From Chloroflexota bacterium (GTDB taxonomy: Bacteria; Chloroflexota; FW602-bin22; JACPRP01), in contig JACQUC010000145.1 of the NCBI GenBank assembly GCA_016210495.1, forward strand, positions 1 to 51,404: a stretch of 51,404 bases of DNA, written 5' to 3'. Positions 16,974 to 25,839 of the stretch are shown in pieces. A program made the position numbers and the translations under genes. The stretch's first letter is position 1; each line of letters begins with the position of its first letter. The notes under the pieces are model-generated. The model ran no database searches. It was not told the DNA's origin and saw only the letters and a program-made list of their open reading frames with translations.

Positions 16974-17273
16974 CTACCTTATGCTCGTGCTCTTGATGCT
17001 CGAGATAAACTGGTCCAGCGCTATAGCGCTCAAGGTGTTGGTCTGAAGCGTACCTCTGGAGCTCAACTCCACCGCCACCCTGGCGATCGCCTCGTTGTTC
17101 GGAGCCTCGATAATATTGAGGAAATCGTATTGCCCCAAAAGAGCATATTGCGCCAGGATCTTCACCCCCATCCCTTCCACTTCCCTGTTGACCTCTTTGA
17201 TCCGGTCCGGGTTCTGCTTGATGGTCTTCCTACCCTCATCCGTCAGGTTAGTTAACATAACGTAGACAGGCAT
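16974..17273 (-). CDS. GYD-domain protein
   Basis: 99 residues. The motif GQYDFLNIIEAPNNEAIARV and the start MPVYVMLTNLTDEGRKTIKQ are those of the GYD family (Pfam GYD), small alpha/beta ferredoxin-like proteins of unknown function found in many bacteria and archaea. The ATG at 17273 has GGAGG nine bases upstream. It stands alone between a convergent kinase gene and the GGDEF-EAL gene, so context gives no clue to its role. Confidence 0.85.
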   Translation of the reverse strand: MPVYVMLTNLTDEGRKTIKQNPDRIKEVNREVEGMGVKILAQYALLGQYDFLNIIEAPNNEAIARVAVELSSRGTLQTNTLSAIALDQFISSIKSTSIR

Positions 17274-17362
17274 GGTCTGAACCTCCTCGAAGTGGCTACT
17301 GGCCGCCAGCGCCCCTCTTTTAATTCTATCTCAGGTGGTGGCGGTGGTCAAGACGGATGATT

Positions 17363-19774
17363 CTATACCGGCGCACCGAGCTGATCCATCCTGCTCGCGA
17401 GCAGGACGTCCAGTTGATCGCCGGGCAGTGGCTTGGCAAAGTAGTAGCCCTGGCCTCGGGCGCACCCAAGCTCCCGCAGCTTGGTCAATTGCTCCGCCGT
17501 CTCGATCCCCTCGCCGGTAACCACCAGGTCCAGGGCTCGCCCAAAGGCCGTCACGGCGCGCACGATTGAAGAATCCCGCGGATCCTGCCCGAGCTTTTCG
17601 ACGAACGTCTTGTCGATCTTCAAGGCGTCCACCGGAAATCGCTTGAGGTAGGCCAGCGACGAATAGCCCGTGCCAAAATCGTCGACGGTCAGCTCTAAAC
17701 CCAGCTCCTTCAGCTTCACCAGGGTTACCAGTGTAGATTCTGCATCGTGCATCATCACACTCTCGGTGATCTCGAGCTTCAAGCACGCCGGATTCAAGCC
17801 CGTGTCGTGCAGGATGCGGGCCGTTTCTTCTACCAGCTTCGGATCCTGAAACTGTCGCGCCGACAGGTTCACGCTGACCGCCAGCAGCCTAGCCGTGGAA
17901 TACCGCGCATTCCACATCTGCGCCTGGCGACACGCCTGCTCGAGCACCCATCGACCGATCGGCAAGATGAGTCCCGTGTCCTCCGCCAGTGGGATGAACT
18001 CCATCGGGGGCAGCAGGCCCCGCCGCGGGTGCTGCCAGCGTACCAGGGCCTCCATCTCCTCGATACGGCCCGACTCCAACAAGACCACAGGCTGGTAATA
18101 TACCGTCAGCTCACCGCGCTCCAGTGCGCGCCGCAAATCTGTCTCCAGTTGCAGCCGCTCCATCGCGATGGCGTCCAGGCTCGGATCGAACACTTCGTAA
18201 TGCGCCTTGCCGCTGGTCTTAGCGCGGTACATTGCCAGGTCCGCGTCCCGCAGCAGGACGTTCGGCTCGTCGTGCTCGCGGCTGCTCAAGGCGATCCCGA
18301 TGCTCGCCGTGGCAAACACCTCGTGGCCATCGAGCACAAATGGCTTTTGCGTTTGCTCTTCAATCCGTTCGACCACACGGATCACGTCTCGCAAGCCGGC
18401 CACACCCTCCAGCAAGACGGTGAACTCGTCCCCGCCAAACCGCGCCACGGTGTCTTCGTTTCGTACACAGAGCTTCAAGCGCTCGGCCACCGCAACCAGC
18501 ATGCGATCACCCATCTGGTGGCCGAGGCTGTCGTTGACGACTTTGAAATTGTCCAGGTCCAGGAAAAGCAGGGCGACGAGCTTGTTGTGCCTGTTGGCGC
18601 GCGCCAGGGCGTGCTCGACGCGGTTTAGGAACAGCGCGCGGTTGGGCAGGTTGGACAGCGGATCGTGGAACGCCTGGTGGGCCAACTGGGCGAGCTGGAT
18701 TTCGAGCTGCTGGGCCAGGTGGTTGATGGCGCTGCCCAGGTCGTTGAGCTCCCGGATGTTTGTCGCCGGCACACGGCGCCGGTAATTGCCGCGCACCATG
18801 CCCTCCGCCACACCGGCCATACCCTCCAGCGGCGCGGCGATGTCCCGTGCGAGCATCAGCCCCGCTAACAGCAGGACGACGACCAGCACGAAGTCGCCGA
18901 TCAACGTTATGATCGTGAATTCCCTGGACGCGTTTCCCAGGTCTTCGGTAGGGACCAGAACAAGGAGCATGCCGCCGTCCGGCAAGGCGCTGGCGACTGG
19001 GAAGAAGTTATGGCGGGCGAGGTCCCAGCTCAAACGCTCGACCCCCTCCGGCGTGAGTCGCGAAGTGCTCAGCAGACGTGCCAGGTCGGACTGGACCGGG
19101 GTCGCGGTGATCAGGCTGCCATCACGGGAGACCGCCAGCGCGACTTCCCCGTATCCGGCTTGCAAGCCCGGCGCCCCAATGCCCATCACATCATTCAAGC
19201 CGTCTCCCGCTATGGCAGTGCCTACGAGCACCGCTCCGACAACACCGTTGCTCCCTCTAACCGGAGCCGCGGCCATTATCACCAGGCCCTGGCGTCCCGC
19301 CAGCAGCGCGGATTGGCGCTCTCCCGCCACGGCTTGGGCGACCAATGGTTCCGACGCGATGCCGAGGTCGGCTTGCCCCAAGATGAGCAGCTCAGCACCG
19401 GCCTTGCCAAAGACCGCAACCTGGCCTGGCTTCAGAACCGCATGAGGTGGCACCAGCGCCTCGCGCAATTGCATCCTATCAGCGCGCTCCACCGCCGAGG
19501 CAACGACGGCGATCTCGGCCAGAAGCTGTGCATGGGCCTCTTGCGTCCGCAGGCGCTCCTGCAAATGCTCCAGGGTCCCGGCCAGCGCCGCGTTAGCGCG
19601 CCGGGCGATCATAGCCTCTGCCTGCCTGCCAGATATCATGCTGCCAACCGTGCCCACGATAGTCGCCACCGCCAGCACCAGGGCGACGATGGGCATGATG
19701 AGGCGGTTTCGCAGCTTCCAACGACCCGCAGCAGATTTCGGCTGTGATTCAGTCGTCTTCTCGGGTTCCTCCAC
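17363..19774 (-). CDS. Membrane diguanylate cyclase/phosphodiesterase (sensor-HAMP-GGDEF-EAL)
   Basis: 803 residues. TM1 (about 26-48), an extracytoplasmic sensor with a Cache-like pattern (about 50-285), TM2 (about 287-310), HAMP (about 312-365), GGDEF (about 375-530; intact RFGGDEF with NDSLGHQMGD before it) and EAL (about 545-790; MEALVRWQHP, NLSARQF, EITES, DDFGTGYSSL, KIDKTFV, GEGIET). Both catalytic motifs are intact, so it could make or degrade cyclic di-GMP, with the balance set by the sensor. The start is GTG at 19774 with GAGAGG close upstream. It has its own promoter, divergent from that of the PAP2 gene. Confidence 0.9.
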   Translation of the reverse strand: MEEPEKTTESQPKSAAGRWKLRNRLIMPIVALVLAVATIVGTVGSMISGRQAEAMIARRANAALAGTLEHLQERLRTQEAHAQLLAEIAVVASAVERADRMQLREALVPPHAVLKPGQVAVFGKAGAELLILGQADLGIASEPLVAQAVAGERQSALLAGRQGLVIMAAAPVRGSNGVVGAVLVGTAIAGDGLNDVMGIGAPGLQAGYGEVALAVSRDGSLITATPVQSDLARLLSTSRLTPEGVERLSWDLARHNFFPVASALPDGGMLLVLVPTEDLGNASREFTIITLIGDFVLVVVLLLAGLMLARDIAAPLEGMAGVAEGMVRGNYRRRVPATNIRELNDLGSAINHLAQQLEIQLAQLAHQAFHDPLSNLPNRALFLNRVEHALARANRHNKLVALLFLDLDNFKVVNDSLGHQMGDRMLVAVAERLKLCVRNEDTVARFGGDEFTVLLEGVAGLRDVIRVVERIEEQTQKPFVLDGHEVFATASIGIALSSREHDEPNVLLRDADLAMYRAKTSGKAHYEVFDPSLDAIAMERLQLETDLRRALERGELTVYYQPVVLLESGRIEEMEALVRWQHPRRGLLPPMEFIPLAEDTGLILPIGRWVLEQACRQAQMWNARYSTARLLAVSVNLSARQFQDPKLVEETARILHDTGLNPACLKLEITESVMMHDAESTLVTLVKLKELGLELTVDDFGTGYSSLAYLKRFPVDALKIDKTFVEKLGQDPRDSSIVRAVTAFGRALDLVVTGEGIETAEQLTKLRELGCARGQGYYFAKPLPGDQLDVLLASRMDQLGAPV

Positions 19775-19898
19775 GGCCTCTCACCCGAAACGCGATTTTG
19801 ACCACGGCAACGGTGCACCCGACGAGCAAGCCACGAACGACGGTTCCACTTCGAGCGCAGCAACCGCAAACAGGCCAGCCCCCTAGTAGCACACGGGG

Positions 19899-19927
19899 AT
19901 AGTAGCACCTACTTGCGCCAGAGTCAA
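19899..19927 (-). promoter_or_regulatory. Promoter of the GGDEF-EAL gene
   Basis: TTGACT (19927-19922) and TACTAT (19904-19899) with a 17-base spacer on the minus strand, 125 bases before the GTG start. Confidence 0.65.
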
Positions 19928-19962
19928 GATGGAAATTGATCGTTCACAGTTAGTGAAAGCGC

Positions 19963-19990
19963 TTGACAAAACACACAGTAGTGCTATGCT
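19963..19990 (+). promoter_or_regulatory. Promoter of the tandem-PAP2 gene
   Basis: TTGACA (19963-19968) and TATGCT (19985-19990) with a 16-base spacer. Its position rules out the in-frame start at 19929 and supports the ATG at 20115. Confidence 0.65.
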
Positions 19991-20114
19991 CTCTGCGAGC
20001 GACACGGGACGAACTGTCTCGCCAGGGCAGCACTTCTCGTTCGCAATGGTCTTTGGCAGCCGGGGGAATGGCGCTGGTCGCCGTCGAAATCGTGGAGGGC
20101 AGGGGGATCGGGCA

Positions 20115-21578
20115 ATGGCGCGTTCCTATGCAGGTGTCGCGGAGGGGCCGAAAAATTCTTCCCGTGCCGGCTCACTGTGGTGGGAGGTCCTTCTAGCAAT
20201 TATCGTCGTCCCGCTTCTTCTGGGTGTGATCGCGGGGACATCGCTCCTGCTCGGGCAGGCATCGGTAAACATTCCTCCCGAGGTTCTGGACATAGATATC
20301 CAGCTCTACCGCGCCGCGGTCGCCCTCCGCGATCCCCAGCTAACGGGAGTGGTCTTCACCCTCTTCAACGACCCGGGGGTGGACTACACGGTGCTCATCG
20401 CCGCGTGTCTCGGCTACGTGTGGTGGAAGCGCCGGCGGGATATGGTCGGCGCCGTGGCCGCCGTCGGCCTGACTCTGGTCGTCGGCGCCTGGACGATTCC
20501 ATACACCCATCAGTTTGGATTGCGCCCCCGCCCGTTTCAGGTCATTCCCGACGTCGTCATCGACCCAACGTGGCGGGAGATCTGGACGTACAACCCCACG
20601 TTCCCCAGCGGGCACGTGCGGGAGCTGGCGGGGCTTGGGGTGGTGCTGAGCTATTTCTGGCCCCGTGCACGCTGGTTCGCCCTCCCATACGTCGGCTTTA
20701 TCGCCTTCAGTCGGGTCTACATCGGCGCGCATTTCCCCACCGACGTTCTGGCCGGGCTGTTCATCGGCGTGCTGGCGGGGGCTTTCAGCGTGGTGTCCGT
20801 GGAACGGGGAAGCAAGATCGTCTTCTCCTTAGCCCAGGCCGGAGCCGTAAAGCGAGCTTACAGCTATCTCTTCGGCCCCCCGGCATCGGAGCAACGGGCC
20901 TACTCCCGTATGCTGGCCATTGGCATTAGCTCGGGTCTGGCTCTGGGCCTATTGCTCGCCGTTGGCTTCGGCATCGGCGCCCTGGTCTACGTCACCAGTC
21001 CTCGCATTCTGGCCGACTATCTGCGCAATACGGACAACAGCCTCGTCTATCCCATCTTCAGCCGCTTTGACGCCTCCCTGGGTCAGGTATTGTATGGGAT
21101 CTTCGCCGATGCCTCCAAGAGCTACCCGGCCCTCGCCATATTCATACTGGGCTTCGGCGCCTTGCGTGGAAAGAGAAGCCTGGGGTATGGCGCCATACTC
21201 GCCGTCCTGGCCTTCTTAGTCGCCCAGGCCGCCATTATTCTCGTCTCCCCGCACTTCGCTCGGCCCAGGCCGTTTTCCACCGGCGAGGTGGCCTTGCCCT
21301 ACATCTGGCAGAATCTTTGGCCCGGACCTGCCTCGCTGCCGGACCCGTATCTGGTAACGCTAATGGCGTTGAGCACTGTGCTGGCCCACATACGACGGGC
21401 TTTGCTCATCCCGGCTTATCTGTACTCCTTGCTGGCAGGCGTCGCAATGCTCTATTTCGGCGCCGCGTGGCCCACGGATGTGGTGGCTACTCTGGTGATC
21501 GGGCACCTGGCGGCGAGGTATGCCATTTTCCTGGTGCATCAGATTTTGCCGGCGAAGTGGCGGGGTGGGAACGGTTAG
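20115..21578 (+). CDS. Tandem PAP2-superfamily membrane phosphatase
   Basis: 487 residues with about a dozen hydrophobic helices. The first PAP2 domain (about 20-230) has LRPRP, the central FPSGHV and SRVYIGAHFPTD, the three lipid-phosphatase motifs with both catalytic histidines. The second domain (about 260-480) keeps ARPRPF and FGAAWPTD, but the PSGH motif is replaced by LPDPY and the second His by Ala, so it is probably inactive. Such enzymes dephosphorylate phosphatidate or undecaprenyl pyrophosphate at the outer membrane face. The start was chosen from GGGGG upstream and the promoter position. Its neighbours, a YbhN-type protein and a lipid kinase, support a lipid role. Confidence 0.82.
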   Translation: MARSYAGVAEGPKNSSRAGSLWWEVLLAIIVVPLLLGVIAGTSLLLGQASVNIPPEVLDIDIQLYRAAVALRDPQLTGVVFTLFNDPGVDYTVLIAACLGYVWWKRRRDMVGAVAAVGLTLVVGAWTIPYTHQFGLRPRPFQVIPDVVIDPTWREIWTYNPTFPSGHVRELAGLGVVLSYFWPRARWFALPYVGFIAFSRVYIGAHFPTDVLAGLFIGVLAGAFSVVSVERGSKIVFSLAQAGAVKRAYSYLFGPPASEQRAYSRMLAIGISSGLALGLLLAVGFGIGALVYVTSPRILADYLRNTDNSLVYPIFSRFDASLGQVLYGIFADASKSYPALAIFILGFGALRGKRSLGYGAILAVLAFLVAQAAIILVSPHFARPRPFSTGEVALPYIWQNLWPGPASLPDPYLVTLMALSTVLAHIRRALLIPAYLYSLLAGVAMLYFGAAWPTDVVATLVIGHLAARYAIFLVHQILPAKWRGGNG

Positions 21579-21591
21579 CTATATAGCTAGT

Positions 21592-22536
21592 TCAGTCCAC
21601 ACGCGCCGAGGAGACACCAGCCAGAGGGGTACGCAGCACCAGCAGGGAAACTCCGCCGAGCACGAGTCCCCAGCCCAGCGTGCACAATCGGAAGAGCGCC
21701 ACCGCCGACGCGGCGTAGGCGGCGTCGGCGCCGACGTAAGTGAAAAGGGCCACGGAGCTGCCCTCGATGGCGCCCAGCCCGTGGGGAAGCATCGACAGCG
21801 CGCCCACCAACTGCGACACCGAGTAGATGTAGGCGGACTGGCCAAAGCTCAGGTCGATTTGATAGCCCTGCGACACCCAAAAGAGGACGGCGGCCCCGGC
21901 CAGAACGGTGGGCAGGGCGTAGGCCAACCCGATCGCCAGCGGCGTCCAGCCGAGGAGATGCCGGGAGTGCAGGTAAAAGTCCTCCCACGACTTCCCAAGG
22001 AAACGCTTTCGCCCACCGACGAAGGGCAGCCACCTGCCCTCGCCAAGGGTCGGGCCGTAAGCGAACGCCAGGATTCCTACGGCCAAAGCCACAGTGAACG
22101 GCAAGATCACCACAGCCATCTCGTGGTACCAGAAGACCGAGACAGAGCCGACGATGGCCAGCGAGAGGAAATCGAAGAGCACCTGCGCCGTTACCACGGC
22201 CGAGCCACGGGAGAAGCTAAAGCCGTCCATCTTCAGGAGATACGCCCGCACGAATTCGCCCGCCGGAGTGATGGCAAACCACTGGCCCGCGATGTAGATA
22301 AGCAGCGACCTTCGCAAGGGTAGACGGATGTCGACGACGCTGAGGAAGTAGTGCCAGCGTAGAGCCTTCAGCAGGTAGTAGACGAGGCTAAGCGCCAGGA
22401 CCACCCCGAGCTGGGGCCACGGGTAGTCCTCGAATTTCTCCAACGCGGTGGCGAGGTTGATAAACCTTGCCACCGCGAAGAGCAACGCCATCCCAACCAG
22501 AAGCCCCAGGACAAAGCGAACAAGACGGCGGTTCAT
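21592..22536 (-). CDS. YbhN/lysylphosphatidylglycerol-synthase-type membrane protein
   Basis: 314 residues with six to eight membrane helices. The pattern LKALRWHYFLS..., ITPAGEFVRAYLLK and SQLVGALSMLPHGLGAIEGS is that of the LPG_synthase_TM/UPF0104 family. Some members form the flippase half of MprF; free-standing ones are thought to move lipids across the membrane. No soluble synthase domain is attached. It converges with the PAP2 gene (13-base gap) and follows the lipid kinase on the same strand after 157 bases. Confidence 0.83.
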   Translation of the reverse strand: MNRRLVRFVLGLLVGMALLFAVARFINLATALEKFEDYPWPQLGVVLALSLVYYLLKALRWHYFLSVVDIRLPLRRSLLIYIAGQWFAITPAGEFVRAYLLKMDGFSFSRGSAVVTAQVLFDFLSLAIVGSVSVFWYHEMAVVILPFTVALAVGILAFAYGPTLGEGRWLPFVGGRKRFLGKSWEDFYLHSRHLLGWTPLAIGLAYALPTVLAGAAVLFWVSQGYQIDLSFGQSAYIYSVSQLVGALSMLPHGLGAIEGSSVALFTYVGADAAYAASAVALFRLCTLGWGLVLGGVSLLVLRTPLAGVSSARVD

Positions 22537-22595
22537 AGAAGTTCTCCATGCCCCTGGCCGAGCCCCACCAATGATGAAAACGCACGGATGCTCAC

Positions 22596-22661
22596 TGCAA
22601 AGCGCACAAAGGACGCAAAGATTACCTGTAATTCCCTTTGCGCTCTTTGCGTTCTTCGCGG
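22596..22661. repeat. GCAAAG-type inverted repeat
   Basis: GCAAAGCGCACAAAGGACGC (22597-22616) followed by AAAG faces CTTTGCGCTCTTTGCG (22636-22651), imperfectly complementary around an AT-rich centre. Similar CTTTGCG-rich blocks are common dispersed intergenic repeats in environmental genomes. It lies between the lipid kinase and the YbhN-type gene. Confidence 0.55.
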
Positions 22662-22693
22662 TTGTCGTATCTTCGTGTTGGATGGTTTCTGTT

Positions 22694-23656
22694 TCACTTC
22701 TGGCCGTCTTGCGCTTGGCCGCCAGCCAACGCTTGCTGTCCAGGCCTTCGCCCAGGCGGGACGATCACCCGCAACGCCCTCGGAAGAACTCGGCAGGTGA
22801 TGGGCGCGTTACCTATGGGCTTGCCGTCGGCGTGCGCGGGCAGGGGTAGCTCCGGCACAATAGTGATTTCCCGAGCGCGATACGGCAGGAGACAAAGCTC
22901 CGTGTGAGATCTGTTTCGCGCGCTGAGGGCGAATTGGCGAACCATCTCCGTCTTGCTACAGTCGAAACAGATGACGTCCAACGTGCCATCGCTGAGGTCG
23001 GCCTGGGGAGCCACCGTGAAGCCGGCTCCATAGTAAGGACCGTTAGCCACCACGACCATGGGGGATCGCACCTTGACCTGTTTGCCATCGAGAACGAGAG
23101 TGAAATTGGCCTTGCGGTGGCCAAGGAACTTCATCGCCCCCTCCAGTACCTTCTCGTAGTGACCACCCTTGATCTCCTCGCCGATGGGGAAGACGGAAGC
23201 ATCCAACCCTACGCCTGCCGCCTCGAAGAAGAACGTGTCCCTCACTCCTTCAAATTGGGATGGAGTGAAGGACCTCCTGCCGACGACGCCCACGTCGATG
23301 TCCACGGTGTTGGCCTGAGCGATATTCGATGCAGCCTCGGCCAGGTCCAAGGGCAAGCCCAGGCTGTGAGCAACATTATTGAAGGTTCCAAAAGGAAGGA
23401 TGCCGAGGGGCATACCGGTCCCTACGAGCCCGCCGGCCACCTCGCTAACCGTCCCGTCGCCACCACCGACGATCACCAGGCTGTAACCCTCTTCCACAGC
23501 CTGCCGGACCGACAGGGTCAGGGCCTCAGTGATTTTCGTGAAGGAGAGATCGACCCTGATTCCCGCCTCTTCGAGCAGGTTCACGACCTCTGGCAGCTTG
23601 TTCCAGGCCCGCTGCGCCCACGGTATCGGGTTGAGGATCAGTCTTGCACGTTGCAC
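22694..23656 (-). CDS. Diacylglycerol-kinase-family lipid kinase
   Basis: 320 residues. The nucleotide-binding motif VIVGGGDGTVSEVAGGL (about 62-78) and LGILPFGTFNNVAHSLGL are diagnostic of the DAGK catalytic domain. The C-terminal beta-sandwich lobe includes VVVANGPYYGAGFTVAPQA and ends with HADGKPIG. It would phosphorylate diacylglycerol or a related lipid with ATP, the reverse of the PAP2 reaction encoded nearby. The start is GTG at 23656, directly adjoining the stop of the sensor kinase, so it is part of that operon. A lipid kinase co-transcribed with a two-component system suggests control by an envelope signal. Confidence 0.87.
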   Translation of the reverse strand: MQRARLILNPIPWAQRAWNKLPEVVNLLEEAGIRVDLSFTKITEALTLSVRQAVEEGYSLVIVGGGDGTVSEVAGGLVGTGMPLGILPFGTFNNVAHSLGLPLDLAEAASNIAQANTVDIDVGVVGRRSFTPSQFEGVRDTFFFEAAGVGLDASVFPIGEEIKGGHYEKVLEGAMKFLGHRKANFTLVLDGKQVKVRSPMVVVANGPYYGAGFTVAPQADLSDGTLDVICFDCSKTEMVRQFALSARNRSHTELCLLPYRAREITIVPELPLPAHADGKPIGNAPITCRVLPRALRVIVPPGRRPGQQALAGGQAQDGQK

Positions 23657-25042
23657 TTAGCCCCTCGGCACATTCTTGCCCGCGCTGACCGCCGGTAGCG
23701 GCACGGTGGGCAGCGTCAGGCGGAAACAGGCGCCTCTACCAGGCTCGCTCTCGGCCCGCATGCTGCCGCCATGCGCCTCGACCAGTTGCTTGGCAATGGT
23801 GAGGCCGAGCCCAGCTCCGCCGGAGACGCGTGCTCGCGACGCGTCGGCGCGATAGAATCGCTCGAAGACGTAAGGGAGATCTCCGGAAGAGATGCCCGGT
23901 CCGGTATCCGCGACGGCTATCTCCACAGCCTTCGCCACCCCACCCAGGTATTTGGCCGATAGGGTGATGCGACCACCGGCGGTGGTGTGAGCGATCGCAT
24001 TGCTCAGCAGGTTGCGCACCACCTGGCCGATGCGTGTTTCATCCACCCAGACGTCCGGTAGATCAGAGCTTGCCTCGACGGCGACATCGACGTCTTTTGA
24101 GCCAACCTCCGGCTCTACGACAGCGACCGCTTGCTGAAGCAGAGCTGACACCGACGTCGGCCGGCGCGACAACTGCAACTGGCCCGATTCGACTAATGCC
24201 AACTGTTGCAGGTCGTCGACCAGGCGCTTCAGGACGGAGGCTTCGTCGTGAATAGCAGCAATCACATCCGGCGTGGGCTCGGTAGCCTTGTCGCGAACCA
24301 ACTCCAGGTAGCCGAGAACGTTGTGAAGCGGAGTGCGCAGCTCGTGGGCGACATCGGCCACCATATTCCGTCGCAGGCGCTGCGCCAGATCCAATCTAAC
24401 TGCCATCGTATTGAAGGCTTCGGAGAGCTTACCAACCTCGCCACCACCCGGGCTCTTTACTCGCTGGCTCAGGTCACCCTCCCGCAACTTCTGCACAGCA
24501 CCGGTCAGTTGTTGGATAGGGGCGACCATGCGGCGAGCGAGCAGCAGGCTCACCACGAAGGCCACGAACACGCCAAGTCCTGCGCCCAGCAGTATCGCGC
24601 GATGCACATCGGCCAAGAAGGCCTCTGCACGATCTTGACCCTTCGGCCTCAAATAGATCGTCCCGATAGTCGCGCCCGCGGCATCGCCAATAAGCAACGA
24701 GGGAGCGGTCCTGATACGGGCGTTCCGAGGCATTGGACCCCCCGCCAGCACCCTTTCCGTATCGACTACCACCGAGTCCTGCTGGTCTACCACCACGATC
24801 TGGAGGTCGACGGCCTCCGCCGTCCTCTGCGCATAAGTAGCAACACCCGGCCAACCCTGCTCTCGGTAGACGCGGCCGGCGATGCGACTCACGCGCTCGT
24901 TGAGCATCGCGGAGGCCTCGCTCTCATAGTCCCGAAACTCGCTGGTCATCGTCAGGTTGGCAAAGATGGCGATCGTAGCCACGGCGATACCAAGCACGGC
25001 GGTGAAGGCCAACAGCAATCGAACCCAAAGCGCCTCTAGCAC
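23657..25042 (-). CDS. Sensor histidine kinase (EnvZ/BaeS-like)
   Basis: 461 residues from GTG at 25042, with GAGGAGG within the last codons of the response regulator gene. TM1 (about 6-28), an extracytoplasmic sensor of about 120 residues, TM2 (about 150-172), HAMP (about 173-225; ARRMVAPIQQLTGAVQKLREGD), HisKA with VADVAHELRTPLHNVLGYLE, and HATPase with NLLSNAIAHT, DTGPGISSGD and GAGLGLTI. It forms a pair with the OmpR-type regulator (one base between stop and start) and is followed without a gap by the lipid kinase. The frame stays open to 25225 inside the regulator gene; that extension is not real. Confidence 0.88.
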   Translation of the reverse strand: MLEALWVRLLLAFTAVLGIAVATIAIFANLTMTSEFRDYESEASAMLNERVSRIAGRVYREQGWPGVATYAQRTAEAVDLQIVVVDQQDSVVVDTERVLAGGPMPRNARIRTAPSLLIGDAAGATIGTIYLRPKGQDRAEAFLADVHRAILLGAGLGVFVAFVVSLLLARRMVAPIQQLTGAVQKLREGDLSQRVKSPGGGEVGKLSEAFNTMAVRLDLAQRLRRNMVADVAHELRTPLHNVLGYLELVRDKATEPTPDVIAAIHDEASVLKRLVDDLQQLALVESGQLQLSRRPTSVSALLQQAVAVVEPEVGSKDVDVAVEASSDLPDVWVDETRIGQVVRNLLSNAIAHTTAGGRITLSAKYLGGVAKAVEIAVADTGPGISSGDLPYVFERFYRADASRARVSGGAGLGLTIAKQLVEAHGGSMRAESEPGRGACFRLTLPTVPLPAVSAGKNVPRG

Positions 25043-25043
25043 A

Positions 25044-25727
25044 TTAGGCCTCCTCGAACACGTAGCCCAACCCGTAGATGGACTTGATCGGGCCAGTCGA
25101 GCCAAAACCCAGCTTGCGACACGCGTTCTCCAGATGAAGGTCGACATCACGCTCCGACCCCTCGAAGTCAGCGCCGAGAACCCTTTCCAGCAGCTCGTGG
25201 CGAGTGAACGCCCGTCCCGGCTCACGTGCCAGCACGGCTAGAAGACGAAACTCACTAGCGGTTAGCGTTACTTTCCGCCCAGACACGAGGACTTCCCGCC
25301 GTCGAAAGCTCAGGGTGAGCGGCCCCCGAGAGATATCTTCGTCGGTCTCGTCGACTCTCTCCTCCAATCGGCGCAGCACAGCGCCTACTCTGGCGACCAG
25401 CTCCCTGGGGCTCAAGGGCTTGGCGACGTAATCGTCGGCGCCCAAGCCCAGTCCCAGCGACTTGTCGTCTTCCGTCGACCGTGCCGTCAGCATGATGATG
25501 GGCATTTGGGACTCTTCCCGCAAAAGTCGGCAGATATCCAGACCGCTAATGCCCGGAAGCATCAGGTCGAGGACCGCCAGGTCAGGCGCAGCCGTCCGAG
25601 CGAGCTCCAAGCCTGTGTGCCCATCGTAGGCTGTCAAGACCTCGTAGCCCTCACGTTCCAGGCATATGCGCGCCAGATCGGCCGCTCTAGGATCGTCGTC
25701 CACTACCAGAATACGCCGTTTTGCCAT
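25044..25727 (-). CDS. OmpR/PhoB-family response regulator
   Basis: 227 residues from an ATG at 25727. The receiver (about 4-118) has VVDDDPRAAD, phospho-Asp in LAVLDLMLPGISG and Lys in DDYVAKPLSP. The winged-helix DNA-binding domain (about 130-225) has LTASEFRLLAVLAREPGRAF and ends with GPIKSIYGLGYVFEE. It is the first gene of a regulator-kinase-lipid kinase operon and probably controls envelope or lipid genes, including its own. A longer in-frame start at 25874 is rejected because the promoter lies between the two. Confidence 0.9.
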   Translation of the reverse strand: MAKRRILVVDDDPRAADLARICLEREGYEVLTAYDGHTGLELARTAAPDLAVLDLMLPGISGLDICRLLREESQMPIIMLTARSTEDDKSLGLGLGADDYVAKPLSPRELVARVGAVLRRLEERVDETDEDISRGPLTLSFRRREVLVSGRKVTLTASEFRLLAVLAREPGRAFTRHELLERVLGADFEGSERDVDLHLENACRKLGFGSTGPIKSIYGLGYVFEEA

Positions 25728-25752
25728 TTCAACAACCCTCAGCTCGACAAGA

Positions 25753-25758
25753 ATTATA
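25753..25758 (-). promoter_or_regulatory. Extended -10 box upstream of the response regulator
   Basis: TGG followed by TATAAT on the minus strand, 25 bases before the regulator ATG. No good -35 box is seen, as in other extended -10 promoters. Confidence 0.45.
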
Positions 25759-25839
25759 CCACGAAATTCATTGGGGGTCGCGAGCACGACTCGCCGCGCT
25801 GGCACAGCACTTGCGATTCGGTTCCTCGAGGGTGTGAGG

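Noticed and set aside
17747..18628. Plus-strand frame of 293 codons
   Set aside because: It is antisense to the GGDEF-EAL coding region, whose catalytic motifs are intact.
19929..20114. Upstream in-frame extension of the PAP2 gene
   Set aside because: A good promoter (19963-19990) lies inside it and a better start with a ribosome-binding site is at 20115.
22588..22849. Small plus-strand frames upstream of the lipid kinase end
   Set aside because: They consist of the CTTTGCG intergenic repeat and antisense kinase sequence.
25043..25225. N-terminal extension of the EnvZ-like kinase
   Set aside because: It overlaps the conserved DNA-binding domain of the response regulator in another frame; the GTG at 25042 has a strong ribosome-binding site.
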